Source: Melioribacteraceae bacterium (GTDB lineage Bacteria > Bacteroidota > Ignavibacteria > Ignavibacteriales > Melioribacteraceae). From it: a stretch of DNA of 64,000 nt. The notes beneath the pieces were generated by a model, which ran no database searches, was not told the origin of the DNA, and was given only the letters and a program-made list of their open reading frames with translations. The DNA is taken from contig JAOADJ010000036.1 of NCBI GenBank assembly GCA_026417375.1, positions 186,001-250,000 of the forward strand, in the 5' to 3' direction. Positions 44,101 to 52,685 of the stretch are shown here, in pieces; positions within the stretch are counted from its first letter, which is position 1; each line of letters starts with the position of its first letter. The position numbers and the translations under genes are program-made.

Positions 44101-46498
44101 GTGGGTTTGTAGTTTTATAAAAATGAGAATAAATACCAGCTATTGGAGGTGGTTCAATATAATTTTTAATAATGAAATCGTTGATACTTTTAAGATTATT
44201 TATTTGATTTATATCATTAGAAGGACCTCCGGAAAAAAATAAGTAACTTTTATTAAATTCATCGTATTTAGAAAACAAAATATTCTTTACTTTTGATAAA
44301 TAATTATTTAATTCGAAAATATTATTAATAGGTAATCTACCAATTTTTAACTGAGGTATTGTAATAATATTATCCCAAACTACATACCAATTGTCACTCA
44401 CAGGATAACCGTATGATGGAATATAATTTCTTCCTCCTTTTACTCCTGTAGCTTTATAGAAATAATCTTTATAATCATAATTTGCATCACCAATTAAAAT
44501 TGTGTATGAAGGTTTTGGAATTTTTCGTTTTTGAAAAGTAGTAAATAAAAATAATCGTATTGAACTTGGATCTGGGTAACCAAACGAGAATTCGTCGAAA
44601 ATATCTTCTACATTAAAAAGCTCCGTTTTAATATTATAAAGATTGGATATTTGATTTACGTATTCTTTGGCACTGTTTACAAAATTATTATGAGTGATTG
44701 CAATATAATCTACTTGTTCAGTTTTGTCTCGTAGATTTGCAAAATTTTTATAAGAAATAAATTTTGGTTTAAATAAATTATTTATAGATATGACAATATA
44801 TTTATCATTTGCTTTTACAGTATCAGAAAATATTAAATTATTATTATTGATAGAGTAATTACTTATAAGTTTAAAATTATCATGATATTTAATTATTACA
44901 TATTCTTGATTTTTAGTATTCTCTATTTTTATTGTTTTAACAGAAGATTTCACATCACTATAAATTTGAAACAAAAGCTTATCATTTTCCATTTTCAATT
45001 TACGAGGATATTCATACTCATACCAATCAACTGCAATAGTATTAATTGATGTTCCATTATTATAATTTTTAACCGATAAAATGTTATTAGTTGATTTTAA
45101 TAAATTTACATTTAATTTACCTTTCAATAAAACTTGATCATATCTATTAATTGAAATAGAATCTAATAAATAATTATTTACTCTTAATGTAAGATTATGT
45201 GCATTAATAATTTGATTAGAACCGCCACTTGAACCTTTAAAATAAAAATATGCTTCTTTGTTTGGTATCAAATCGATTGCATTGAAATTATAATTTCTTA
45301 CTGTCCCAGAATATAACCATTGAGATTGATGGAAGTACCATGTTTTATTTCCCAAATAATTAGGCATTTGATTTTGTAATTCATCATTATTTGCAAAGAA
45401 AAGAACTTGATTATCTTCAATATGGTTAAAAGATTTGTAATAGTTTATAGTATCGTTTGATATTAAAACACTATTTGACTTGGGGATTCTTAACCCATTA
45501 TTTTTACCCCATGTTAGAAAGAAATAAGTTGTGTCTGTGAAGCGATTCATAAATTCATTGTATTCTTCATTTTTTGAATTTGTTATTCTATAATCTTTTC
45601 GTGAGTAATTTTTTTTACCATAAAATATTAAGTAATCTGAATCAGAAAAATAATTTTCATCTTTTCCATAAAATAAAACAGGTACTTCTTTTCCAGATTC
45701 AAATAGTTGAAATGTTTTTGGAATGATTAATGAAGTATTAACACCTAGTGAATCTAAATCCTTCTTCCCTATTTTAAAAATTCCATCTTCATATGTCGCT
45801 ATTTTTACATATTGCATATTGTAATCGATCCAATTACCTGTTGAATCATTAAGAAAATTGTTTTTTGAATTTTCAAAGTGACTAAATCCTAAATTTTCAA
45901 TTATTGAAAAATCGTGTAAATCAATCTTTGGGTTTAAGGTTGCATTGTTTTCATAATTTTCATCAAAATGTATTTTTAATTTGACATTTTTTCTTTCAAT
46001 TATTGAAGCATCATTTGCATTGAAATAGTGTGTGTTAATTTTAATTATTATACAATAATTTCCTCTATACCAACCGTAACCAATAATATCATAAATTTTG
46101 TTATCAGAGATATTTTTGAAATTATTTTCTATATAATTTTCTTTTTCTATTAATGTTGAGTCATTAAATTTTTCTAAAATAGGATTTAATAAAGGAATGG
46201 ATTTTTCATTTTTAACCTCATCATAAGATAATACTGATATTTTTGGTTTAGAATAAGGAGGAATTGCGATTAGCATTACTTTAGAAGGTAATTTTATATT
46301 TTCTTCATTTGTAGGATTTGTATAATCATAATAATCTATAATTTTATATTGACCATATTCTTTAATATTAAAATTATATTTATCATTTAACACTGATATA
46401 ATAAAACCATTTTCAACTTTCTCAATTTTATTTTGTCCAATTATATATAAAGAAAAATTGAATGTAATAAATAATAAATAAATAAATTTATTATTCAT
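41183..46498 (-). CDS. C25 (gingipain) family peptidase, PorU2-like T9SS sortase candidate, with ILEI-like and CARDB domains
   Basis: A 1771-residue exported protein (signal peptide ending near YIIGQ). The N-terminal PorU-like part has QYVKIATYEDGIFKIGKKDLD. The C25 domain has SYTILIGDANYDYKDY, QLKIGRLPI, catalytic His827 (YIGHSGTSTW) and Cys858 (ITDFGCSTNKF), 31 residues apart, as in gingipains. Two CARDB-like domains lie near 960-1070 and 1450-1560. Between them, about 1180-1345, is an ILEI/FAM3-like domain (GIGIVVFDPITFNVDY, LGVSDDAANNITVELKNAI, KFRGSWALIGKKG). The last about 100 residues are FlgD/T9SS-like (NYPNPMKDKTDF, NWDGRDEDGNKIGNGVYFYKV). PorU cleaves sorting signals and attaches cargo to a lipopolysaccharide sugar. 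This may be a long paralogue (PorU2 type) or an ordinary secreted C25 protease. Confidence 0.85.
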   Translation of the reverse strand: MNNKFIYLLFITFNFSLYIIGQNKIEKVENGFIISVLNDKYNFNIKEYGQYKIIDYYDYTNPTNEENIKLPSKVMLIAIPPYSKPKISVLSYDEVKNEKSIPLLNPILEKFNDSTLIEKENYIENNFKNISDNKIYDIIGYGWYRGNYCIIIKINTHYFNANDASIIERKNVKLKIHFDENYENNATLNPKIDLHDFSIIENLGFSHFENSKNNFLNDSTGNWIDYNMQYVKIATYEDGIFKIGKKDLDSLGVNTSLIIPKTFQLFESGKEVPVLFYGKDENYFSDSDYLIFYGKKNYSRKDYRITNSKNEEYNEFMNRFTDTTYFFLTWGKNNGLRIPKSNSVLISNDTINYYKSFNHIEDNQVLFFANNDELQNQMPNYLGNKTWYFHQSQWLYSGTVRNYNFNAIDLIPNKEAYFYFKGSSGGSNQIINAHNLTLRVNNYLLDSISINRYDQVLLKGKLNVNLLKSTNNILSVKNYNNGTSINTIAVDWYEYEYPRKLKMENDKLLFQIYSDVKSSVKTIKIENTKNQEYVIIKYHDNFKLISNYSINNNNLIFSDTVKANDKYIVISINNLFKPKFISYKNFANLRDKTEQVDYIAITHNNFVNSAKEYVNQISNLYNIKTELFNVEDIFDEFSFGYPDPSSIRLFLFTTFQKRKIPKPSYTILIGDANYDYKDYFYKATGVKGGRNYIPSYGYPVSDNWYVVWDNIITIPQLKIGRLPINNIFELNNYLSKVKNILFSKYDEFNKSYLFFSGGPSNDINQINNLKSINDFIIKNYIEPPPIAGIYSHFYKTTNPQTDFGPYSTDEISTKIRKGGLFISYIGHSGTSTWDNSINEVDQLTNNYNKNPLITDFGCSTNKFAEPDISCFGERFILNKNGQAIGYIGNSSLGFTSTAYTVPKYFYENLLVTNNFEVGNAILKAKAKMFSNAGNNYSTKIFSLTNTLIGDPIIKIPIPPKPNLVISNNDIKLNVINPTSNKDSLSLKIIIKNYGQTKDDSIDISLEHIYMNKLENTIIKKIPLPKYLDSLDYSIYIKNKPGDHKIKIMLDSKNVIDEIYEDDNQLTYQINVYSTEVRDLLITQNENSVEDSILILNPTFSNEKKLSLKYQISMNPNFLNTTEKIIMLDTLRTFIKIPDINSERYWLRYKLDLPNSNFSLTKSFKKFKKNYIIYDDSISFSNTFYDNTYLASDGIKIKDSKVNISITSAGWSAGATCVIAKNGINLLSNSYFAGIGIVVFDPITFNVDYSNWYELFNNPTNVKKLGDYINSIPYGKIVALGVSDDAANNITVELKNAIKTLGSTKIDQLKFRGSWALIGKKGANPKEVIEFVKGPYDGLIYVDTTFVIKQKQGKFETNFIGPVDSWKRIEIDKKLNYDSKININIIGKDDNGKILNLITTENNDIDISKIDANKFPYIKLQAELISDSLLNSPTIKSIRITYNCLPELAINYQTVSISKDSIELGENINGLIKIFNVGETTAKNFNVVVEIETKNYKEKIFEQLIDSLHADSKKNISFNYLLTKNYGDYYFNIYVDKENKVKEIYEDNNNFKIPFYVKKNNKPAKLFLTIDGVDIYDGDYVSSNPKIEIKLNDESLVPIKDTSKIDIFLNNKRISYLSNQISVNFSNSNPKVIVNYQPTLVDGNYILKVVGRNATNDLIDSSGIIKKFIVKNSLEVLNVFNYPNPMKDKTDFTFKLTSLPDELKIIIYTIAGRKIKEIKINSSFLKNDFNTINWDGRDEDGNKIGNGVYFYKVIIKKNNKVISKIGKLAKVE

Positions 46499-46499
46499 G

Positions 46500-47246
46500 T
46501 TAACGACCTGTCCTTGAATTGAAAAACTTATATTTTATGATTCTAAAAATAAACATAGGAATACCAATAAAATACCTTTTCCAGAGACGTCGAGGTTCAT
46601 GAAGTAATCTGACAATCCATTCCAGTCCAATCGATTGGACAAATTTGAAACCTCTTTTTTTTATTCCGGCAAAAACTTTAATTCCTTCACCAACTGCAAT
46701 AATTACTTTAGTATTTAATTTATCTTTGTTTTTAATAATCCATTCTTCTTGTTTTGGTGAACCTAATCCAACAATCAGAATATCTGGATTTGATTTATTT
46801 ATTTGATTAAGCAAATCTTCTAAATAATAATTAAATCCATTACAACTTCCAGCTATTTTTAAATGCGGTTGCACTTTAGGAATTCTACTCAGAGTCTCAT
46901 CAGTATCACCAAAGAAAAAAAATGACCAATTATTTATTAATGATTCTTTTATTAGATCAATATAAAAGTCGGAACCTGTAATTCTTTTCTTAAAACCATT
47001 TTTATTATATAAAAACTTTGAAGCTAAAAAGACACCAATGCCATCGGGATGAATAATATCATACTTATTTAATACCTCTGCAAATTTTATATCCTTTAAT
47101 GCTAAGTTAATTGTATTGATATTTGCATACGAAATTATAATTTGTTTTAATTCTGTTAAAGCATTCATTATCAAATTAATGATTTCATTATAATCAACGT
47201 TACATATTTTTATTATCTGAATATCTATTTTATTAAAATTTATCAT
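46500..47246 (-). CDS. WecG/TagA/CpsF family glycosyltransferase
   Basis: A 248-residue GT26-family protein. The typical pieces are the HPDGIGVFLASKF acceptor region, RITGSDFYIDLI, and the strong signature DILIVGLGSPKQEEWI followed by IAVGEGIKVFAG and GLEWIVRLLHEPRRLWKRY. It transfers ManNAcA, ManNAc or a similar sugar to an undecaprenyl-linked acceptor at the inner face of the membrane. It overlaps the upstream GT4 gene by 14 bp and lies 1 bp upstream of the C25 peptidase, so glycosyltransferases and peptidase share a transcription unit. Since WecG homologues use uronic amino sugars, it is a candidate user of the Wbp product. Confidence 0.93.
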   Translation of the reverse strand: MINFNKIDIQIIKICNVDYNEIINLIMNALTELKQIIISYANINTINLALKDIKFAEVLNKYDIIHPDGIGVFLASKFLYNKNGFKKRITGSDFYIDLIKESLINNWSFFFFGDTDETLSRIPKVQPHLKIAGSCNGFNYYLEDLLNQINKSNPDILIVGLGSPKQEEWIIKNKDKLNTKVIIAVGEGIKVFAGIKKRGFKFVQSIGLEWIVRLLHEPRRLWKRYFIGIPMFIFRIIKYKFFNSRTGR

Positions 47247-48327
47247 TTAGACTTAAATATAAATTTTGGTACTTAAATATGAAGTTTTTAACAGTATAAT
47301 ATTTTGAAATTTTACAATACAAATTTTCTGCTAATTGATTAGCAAAATTTTTATTATTAATAATTATTTGGATTTTATTTTTCAAATCATCAGAATTTCC
47401 TGATTCAAAAAGCAACCCATCTTTTTCATTTTCAATTAACTCTGGAATGCCATCAACATTACTACCAATTAATGGCTTTTTCATTAGTCCAGCTTCAATC
47501 ATAACAAGTGGAAATGGATCAATTCTAGATGGAAGCACAAACACTTCAATAAGTTGATAATAATTAAAAACATCTTTTTGTGAATTTATCAATTTCGAAT
47601 TTAATTTATTTTGTGCGATAAACTCTTTGATTTTATATTCATCTTTTCCATTACCAATTAATAATAAAAATAAATCCTTATGAACTTTACTTAAATTAAG
47701 AAATGCTTCCAATAAAATATCAATTCCCTTTTCTTTAAAATCTAAACGACCAAAAAATCCTATAACAAATTTGTTCGTAGGAATTTCAAGCATTCTCAAC
47801 AATTCAGTTTTTGTTTTGGTGAACACGACTTCCGTCGGATCAACACAATTGTAAATAACTTTTATTTTATATCCATCAATATTATAGTTTTTAATCAAAT
47901 GAATTTTAATAGTATTACTACAAGCAATCAATAAATCAGATTTATAACTGATTAACTTATAATCATAAACTTTACTATGAACCGAAGTAACAGTTTTAAT
48001 TTTGAGCAACCGTGAAATTAAAAAAGCAAGTAGACCAAAATAACGATGATGCGAATGAATGATATTGATTTGGTTTTGTTTGCAAAATGAATAAATTTTA
48101 ATACAATGTATTACAAAACCGAAGACTGAATTATTGTGTTTTTTTAGAATAATAGGTTTAATATTTATTGATTCAAATCTGGAAAACCCATCGCCACCAA
48201 AGCACAAAATATGATGTTTGAATTGTGATGGAGTATTTTTAGCAATCAGGTAAATTGTTTTAGAAACCCCACATGAAAGATTTATGTTAGTTTGAAGATG
48301 AAGAATATTTATTTCTTTCTCACTCAC
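47233..48327 (-). CDS. GT4 family glycosyltransferase
   Basis: A 364-residue GT-B enzyme. The N-terminal part has INLSCGVSKTIYLIAKNTP and IIHSHHRYFGLLAF, and the C-terminal nucleotide-sugar region has GFFGRLDFKEKGIDILLEAF and the EX7E-like VFVLPSRIDPFPLVMIEAG. It probably adds one sugar to the lipid-linked repeat. The N-terminus is similar in style (CGVSK, IIHSH) to the GT4 enzyme at 49282, so the two look like paralogues. It overlaps the GT2 gene upstream by 8 bp and the WecG-like gene downstream by 14 bp. Donor and acceptor cannot be read from the sequence. Confidence 0.9.
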   Translation of the reverse strand: MSEKEINILHLQTNINLSCGVSKTIYLIAKNTPSQFKHHILCFGGDGFSRFESINIKPIILKKHNNSVFGFVIHCIKIYSFCKQNQINIIHSHHRYFGLLAFLISRLLKIKTVTSVHSKVYDYKLISYKSDLLIACSNTIKIHLIKNYNIDGYKIKVIYNCVDPTEVVFTKTKTELLRMLEIPTNKFVIGFFGRLDFKEKGIDILLEAFLNLSKVHKDLFLLLIGNGKDEYKIKEFIAQNKLNSKLINSQKDVFNYYQLIEVFVLPSRIDPFPLVMIEAGLMKKPLIGSNVDGIPELIENEKDGLLFESGNSDDLKNKIQIIINNKNFANQLAENLYCKISKYYTVKNFIFKYQNLYLSLNDKF

Positions 48328-49285
48328 TTATAATACCCAAGATTTTATTGAACTCTTTTTGAATATTATTCTTGTTCAACAATCTTTCAATCTGATATTC
48401 AAGTCTTAATCTTATACGTTTATCTTTCAAGTAATCAATAAATTTTTCAGGTAAATAAGAAAGAAGAAAAATAATTAAAAGTTTTATACTCCATTTTTTT
48501 AGCCTAGCATCAATCCAATATTTTCTAGCTTTGTTTTTCTCACCATAAAAAAATTCGCGCCAACCTTTTAATATTAATTGCTCATTTGACGAAGTTATAC
48601 CAAAGAGTTCATCCAATTTATCAAAGTATGGTTTTTGAATTTCATAAATCAAATGTTTCTTTTTCATAGTCTCAGTTGTACTTAAAGAATTTTTTCTTAG
48701 ACGTTGAAAGTAAAGAACTTCGGGTACAATTATAATATTACTTTTATTAAGGATTTTAAGCCACAAATCGTAATCTTCAAATGCGGACAATTCAGTGTTA
48801 AAACCTCCATTATCAAGAATAAAATTTCTGTCAAATAATACTGAGAGTCCCAAATGTCCATGTAATGCTATTTTTCTTTTAATAATATTTAAATCGTTTT
48901 GAATTATTAATTGATATAAAATTTTATTTCTATTGAAAAATGCTGAATTGGTAAAAACTAAATCATTTTTATTTTTATAAAGTAAAAGCTGCTTTTGAAT
49001 TTTTTGATGGTGAATAATATCATCAGCATCACAAAAAGAAATGAAATCATATTTCGCTTCTTTTAATCCAAGATTTAAAGCAGCACTTCTTCCAATATGA
49101 TTTGATTTAATGAATCTAATTCTCTTATCATCAAATCTTTTAACAACTTGCTCACTTTTATCTGTAGAGCCGTCATCAATAATCAGTAATTCAAAATCTT
49201 TATAAGTCTGTTTTAACACGCTATTGATTGCCTGTGAAATATATTCGCCGCAGTTGTAAGTTGTCATTAAAACTGTTATGCTCAT
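48320..49285 (-). CDS. GT2 family glycosyltransferase (GT-A fold)
   Basis: A 321-residue enzyme with the GT2 start SITVLMTTYNCGEYISQAINSVLKQTYKDFELLIIDDGSTD, the metal-binding DADD within FISFCDADDIIHH, and an ELSAFEDYDLWLKIL acceptor/catalytic segment. The C-terminal half contains a hydrophobic stretch (IKLLIIFLLSYLPEKFIDYL) that could anchor it to the membrane. It sits inside an overlapping run of glycosyltransferases (4 bp overlap upstream, 8 bp downstream), so translation is coupled. The sugar is unknown. Confidence 0.92.
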   Translation of the reverse strand: MSITVLMTTYNCGEYISQAINSVLKQTYKDFELLIIDDGSTDKSEQVVKRFDDKRIRFIKSNHIGRSAALNLGLKEAKYDFISFCDADDIIHHQKIQKQLLLYKNKNDLVFTNSAFFNRNKILYQLIIQNDLNIIKRKIALHGHLGLSVLFDRNFILDNGGFNTELSAFEDYDLWLKILNKSNIIIVPEVLYFQRLRKNSLSTTETMKKKHLIYEIQKPYFDKLDELFGITSSNEQLILKGWREFFYGEKNKARKYWIDARLKKWSIKLLIIFLLSYLPEKFIDYLKDKRIRLRLEYQIERLLNKNNIQKEFNKILGIISE

Positions 49286-50340
49286 TTCAAAATTTCTTTA
49301 TAGAATGAGATTGTATTCCTAACCATATTATTTATATTGAACTCCTTACTAGCATCCTGATAACCACTCTCAATTATTTCATTCATATCCTTAAAATTTT
49401 CTACAGCAAAATTTAATTTACTGGCTAAATCATTAGGATCATTTTCATCAAAAATTAGGCAATTAATTTTGTCTTTCAGAATGGAATCGTGTCCCAAAAA
49501 ATTTGAACTTAATATCAGGTTTTTATTTAATGCCGCTTCAATAATTGTCATTGGAAAACCTTCCGACTTACTTGCAGTCACAAAAATATTCGTCATTACC
49601 AATTGAGTATTTAAATCTTTTACTTCACCAATAAAATTTATACTTACGTTTAATTTTGCTAGAAGCTTTTTTAATTCAAATTCATAATCACCTTTACCAG
49701 CAATTAAAAATTCTGCTTTTGTTAAAGTTTCTTTTTTTAATTTACTAATTGCTTCAATAAAAATATCAAAGCCCTTTTCTGGAATTAACCTTCCCGCTGA
49801 GATGATCTTTAATGTTTGATTGATTGGTTTAATTAAATTTGTAGGGACAGGAATTCCACTTCTTATAAGCCTTACATTTTTTGACTGTTTGTTTTTTTGG
49901 TTTATCAGATAATAATAAATATGCTCATTAACGGTAATAAAGTATTCCGAAGGATAATGATTAAGTCTTCCAACAGATTCTATAATTCCGTGAACTGTTT
50001 GTAAAGTTTTTACCTTAATAAAATAGCTGACAAGTTTTGCAATATTAGAAGCATAATGGTTATGTGAGTGAATTATTTGGTATTTATACTTAATTAATAA
50101 TTTGAATAAAAATAAAAACGCTTTTATAAAATTTTTTGCAGATCTATTTTCATGCTTAACTGCAGGGTTAATAATAACTTCTTTACATAAATCTTTATAA
50201 ATATCCACAGCATCTCCACCAGCGCAAAGAATTGTGAACTCAACATCATTTCTCTTTTTCGCTTCTGATAAGAAATACAATAAGTGTTTTGAAACACCGC
50301 AGGTAGTAAGAAGTTCGTTAGTGATAATTAATGTTTTCAA
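49282..50340 (-). CDS. GT4 family glycosyltransferase
   Basis: A 352-residue GT-B enzyme. The N-terminal domain has LLTTCGVSKHLLYFLSEA and IIHSHNHYASNIAKLV; the C-terminal domain has ISAGRLIPEKGFDIFIEAI, EFLIAGKGDYEFELKKL and IFVTASKSEGFPMTIIEAA, with the usual EX7E spacing. It shares the CGVSK/IIHSH pattern with the gene at 47233, pointing to duplication within the cluster. The stop overlaps the start of the GT2 gene by 4 bp. It lies 34 bp downstream of the next GT4 gene. The sugar is unknown. Confidence 0.92.
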   Translation of the reverse strand: MKTLIITNELLTTCGVSKHLLYFLSEAKKRNDVEFTILCAGGDAVDIYKDLCKEVIINPAVKHENRSAKNFIKAFLFLFKLLIKYKYQIIHSHNHYASNIAKLVSYFIKVKTLQTVHGIIESVGRLNHYPSEYFITVNEHIYYYLINQKNKQSKNVRLIRSGIPVPTNLIKPINQTLKIISAGRLIPEKGFDIFIEAISKLKKETLTKAEFLIAGKGDYEFELKKLLAKLNVSINFIGEVKDLNTQLVMTNIFVTASKSEGFPMTIIEAALNKNLILSSNFLGHDSILKDKINCLIFDENDPNDLASKLNFAVENFKDMNEIIESGYQDASKEFNINNMVRNTISFYKEILK

Positions 50341-50374
50341 AGGATAATAAATTATATTTTTATAAATTAAACAT

Positions 50375-51595
50375 TTAATTTAAGTATATTTTAAAGTACT
50401 CAGTAACCATTTGTCTAGTGGAATAGTTTTGTTCCAATAGATTATGATCTGTCTTTATCGCTTGATTACAAACATGAATAATTGATTTGGCGATCCCCAT
50501 TTGACTAAGTTCTTTAATGAACAAACCATTCACCCCATCTTTTATAATCTCTCTATTTCCACCTTCATTTGATACTAACACTTTAATTCCGCTTGCTAAT
50601 GCTTCAAGCACCACTAGATCAAATATTACTCTTTCAGATGCCTGGATAAAAATATCAAGAGATTTCATTAATCTTATTACATCATCATTCGAAATCATTC
50701 CTAAAAATTTTACTTGTTCACTTAAAAGATTTGCGTTAATTAGTGATTTATAATCTTCTGTAAGGTAACCTTCCCCAATGTTTACTAGAAGTGCTCTGAT
50801 ATTAAATTCATCACGTAATGATTTAATAGAACGAATTATTAAATCTATATTCTTTGGTTTAACATGCTGAGCAACATTAAGTAGTGTTATATCATATTTA
50901 TTTTTTTGAATATTATATTTTTCTAAAACATTATTTACCTCAATATTCCTGATCTTCTCTAAATCAATCCCATTGCAAATAATTTTAATCCTCTCCGACT
51001 TAGTATCGTTAAAATTGACATCTTTTAGAAAAATTTCTTTAGCAGCATTACTAGGAAATGTTATTAAATCAAAATTTAAAAATGCATCCATTTCCCTTTT
51101 GCTTAACTCGAGCATAAAATCCTTAAAGTAATTTGATTTTACATTACATTCCTTCATTTCACTAACCTGCATTCCTTTTGAGTGTATCGTCAATATTTTT
51201 TTCGGTTTTTTAAGATTAAGGAAATAATATGCCGAAAGTGAATCGTGCGAATGAATAATATCAAAGTCTCTAAACTTATCTGTATAATTATAAAAATATT
51301 TATCTTTTTTATGGTAATGGTATTTTAAATAGAAATCGCTTGTAACTATATCTCTATATAAATTTATTTTATCATATAATTTATAACCTAAATTTCTTTT
51401 AGCATAAATGTTTTTATTTTGATTCAAATCCAATTCTTCCCCAGACGAATATTTTTTGAACATATCATATGAAAGGAAATACGGTTCATATTTAGTATAA
51501 TCAAGATTCTTTAGTAAATCATATATAATCCGGTTCGGTCCGCCGATCGAAGGATTTGGAAAACCAGTAAAAGATGTGAATAAGATTTTTTTCAT
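50375..51595 (-). CDS. GT4 family glycosyltransferase
   Basis: A 406-residue GT-B enzyme starting KKILFTSFTGFPNPSIGGPNRIIYDLL. Core elements are DIIHSHDSLSAYYFL, KILTIHSKGMQ and the C-terminal LLNVAQHVKPKNIDLIIRSI with IFIQASERVIFDLVVLEALASG. The EX7E motif appears modified (ERVIFDLVVLEA), so donor binding may differ from the two other GT4 enzymes. It lies 1 bp downstream of the UDP-galactopyranose mutase stop, and might use UDP-galactofuranose, which is inference from position only. Confidence 0.88.
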   Translation of the reverse strand: MKKILFTSFTGFPNPSIGGPNRIIYDLLKNLDYTKYEPYFLSYDMFKKYSSGEELDLNQNKNIYAKRNLGYKLYDKINLYRDIVTSDFYLKYHYHKKDKYFYNYTDKFRDFDIIHSHDSLSAYYFLNLKKPKKILTIHSKGMQVSEMKECNVKSNYFKDFMLELSKREMDAFLNFDLITFPSNAAKEIFLKDVNFNDTKSERIKIICNGIDLEKIRNIEVNNVLEKYNIQKNKYDITLLNVAQHVKPKNIDLIIRSIKSLRDEFNIRALLVNIGEGYLTEDYKSLINANLLSEQVKFLGMISNDDVIRLMKSLDIFIQASERVIFDLVVLEALASGIKVLVSNEGGNREIIKDGVNGLFIKELSQMGIAKSIIHVCNQAIKTDHNLLEQNYSTRQMVTEYFKIYLN

Positions 51596-51596
51596 T

Positions 51597-52685
51597 TTAG
51601 AATCTCTTCAATATAGTAAGCGAATTCGCTACCACTTGATCCATATTATAATACTGATATTCAGCTAATCTTCCACAAAAAATAACATTGGATAATTTTT
51701 CGGATTCCATTTTATATAAATGATATTGATGTTTATTCTCTTCATTTGGGATTGGATAAAAAGGCTCGCCATCAAAGATTGGATATTCATAACTTAATGA
51801 AGTTGATTTAGATTTTTGAAACGTTAAATGTTTGTATTCACTTACACGTGTATAATTTTTTGTATTATCCACGTAGTTATAAACTGCAGTTTTTTGTTTA
51901 AATTCGATTAGAAAAATCTTAAACTCAAACCTGATCGATCGATAAGGAAGTTTGCCAAATTTATAATCAAAAAAGTAATCTATGGGACCTGTGTAAATTA
52001 ATTTATCATAATTAACATCATTAATAATTTTTTTGAAATCTGTATTCAAAATAATCTCAATGTTTTTATGCTTTAACATCCTTTCGAACATTTTAGTATA
52101 ACCATCTTTTGGCATAAACTGATATTTATCAGTAAAATAACGACAATCATCATTTGTTCTAATTGGAATTCTTCCACATACACTTGGTGATAATTCTTTA
52201 GGCTCTAAATTCCATTGTTTTTTTGTATAATATTTATAAAATTTTTCAAACAAATCATATCCAACTTGATTTACTATAATATCTTCAGAATTTAAAATTG
52301 GATAACGATTTTCTTTTTTACTCTCAAAATATTTCTTTGCATCTTCTTCAGTAAAATCTTTATTATATAATTTTGATAATGTAATTCTATTTATTGGAAT
52401 TGGATAAAGTTCATTATTATGAAAAGCTAAAACTTTATGTTCATAAGGAATCCATTCTGTAAATTGTGAAAGATAATCAAATACTTCTTTGCTATTTGTA
52501 TGAAAAATATGTGGACCATATTTATGAATTAAAATTCCATATTCATCATATTCATCATATGCGTTTCCTCCGATATGATTCCTTTTCTCTACTATTAATA
52601 TTTTTTTATTCATTTGTGATGCTAATCTTTCTGCAAGAACAGAACCAGCAAAACCGGCACCTACAATTAAGTAATCATATTTCAT
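51597..52685 (-). CDS. glf: UDP-galactopyranose mutase
   Basis: A 362-residue FAD enzyme that converts UDP-galactopyranose to UDP-galactofuranose. The FAD-binding start YLIVGAGFAGSVLAERLASQ is followed by KRNHIGGNAYDEYDEYGILIHKYGPHIFHTN, a near-diagnostic UGM signature, then YTKKQWNLEPKELSPSVCGRIPIRTNDD. The length is normal. It implies that the surface glycan of this locus contains galactofuranose. It overlaps the upstream flippase by 11 bp and sits 1 bp from a GT4 gene. Confidence 0.96.
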   Translation of the reverse strand: MKYDYLIVGAGFAGSVLAERLASQMNKKILIVEKRNHIGGNAYDEYDEYGILIHKYGPHIFHTNSKEVFDYLSQFTEWIPYEHKVLAFHNNELYPIPINRITLSKLYNKDFTEEDAKKYFESKKENRYPILNSEDIIVNQVGYDLFEKFYKYYTKKQWNLEPKELSPSVCGRIPIRTNDDCRYFTDKYQFMPKDGYTKMFERMLKHKNIEIILNTDFKKIINDVNYDKLIYTGPIDYFFDYKFGKLPYRSIRFEFKIFLIEFKQKTAVYNYVDNTKNYTRVSEYKHLTFQKSKSTSLSYEYPIFDGEPFYPIPNEENKHQYHLYKMESEKLSNVIFCGRLAEYQYYNMDQVVANSLTILKRF

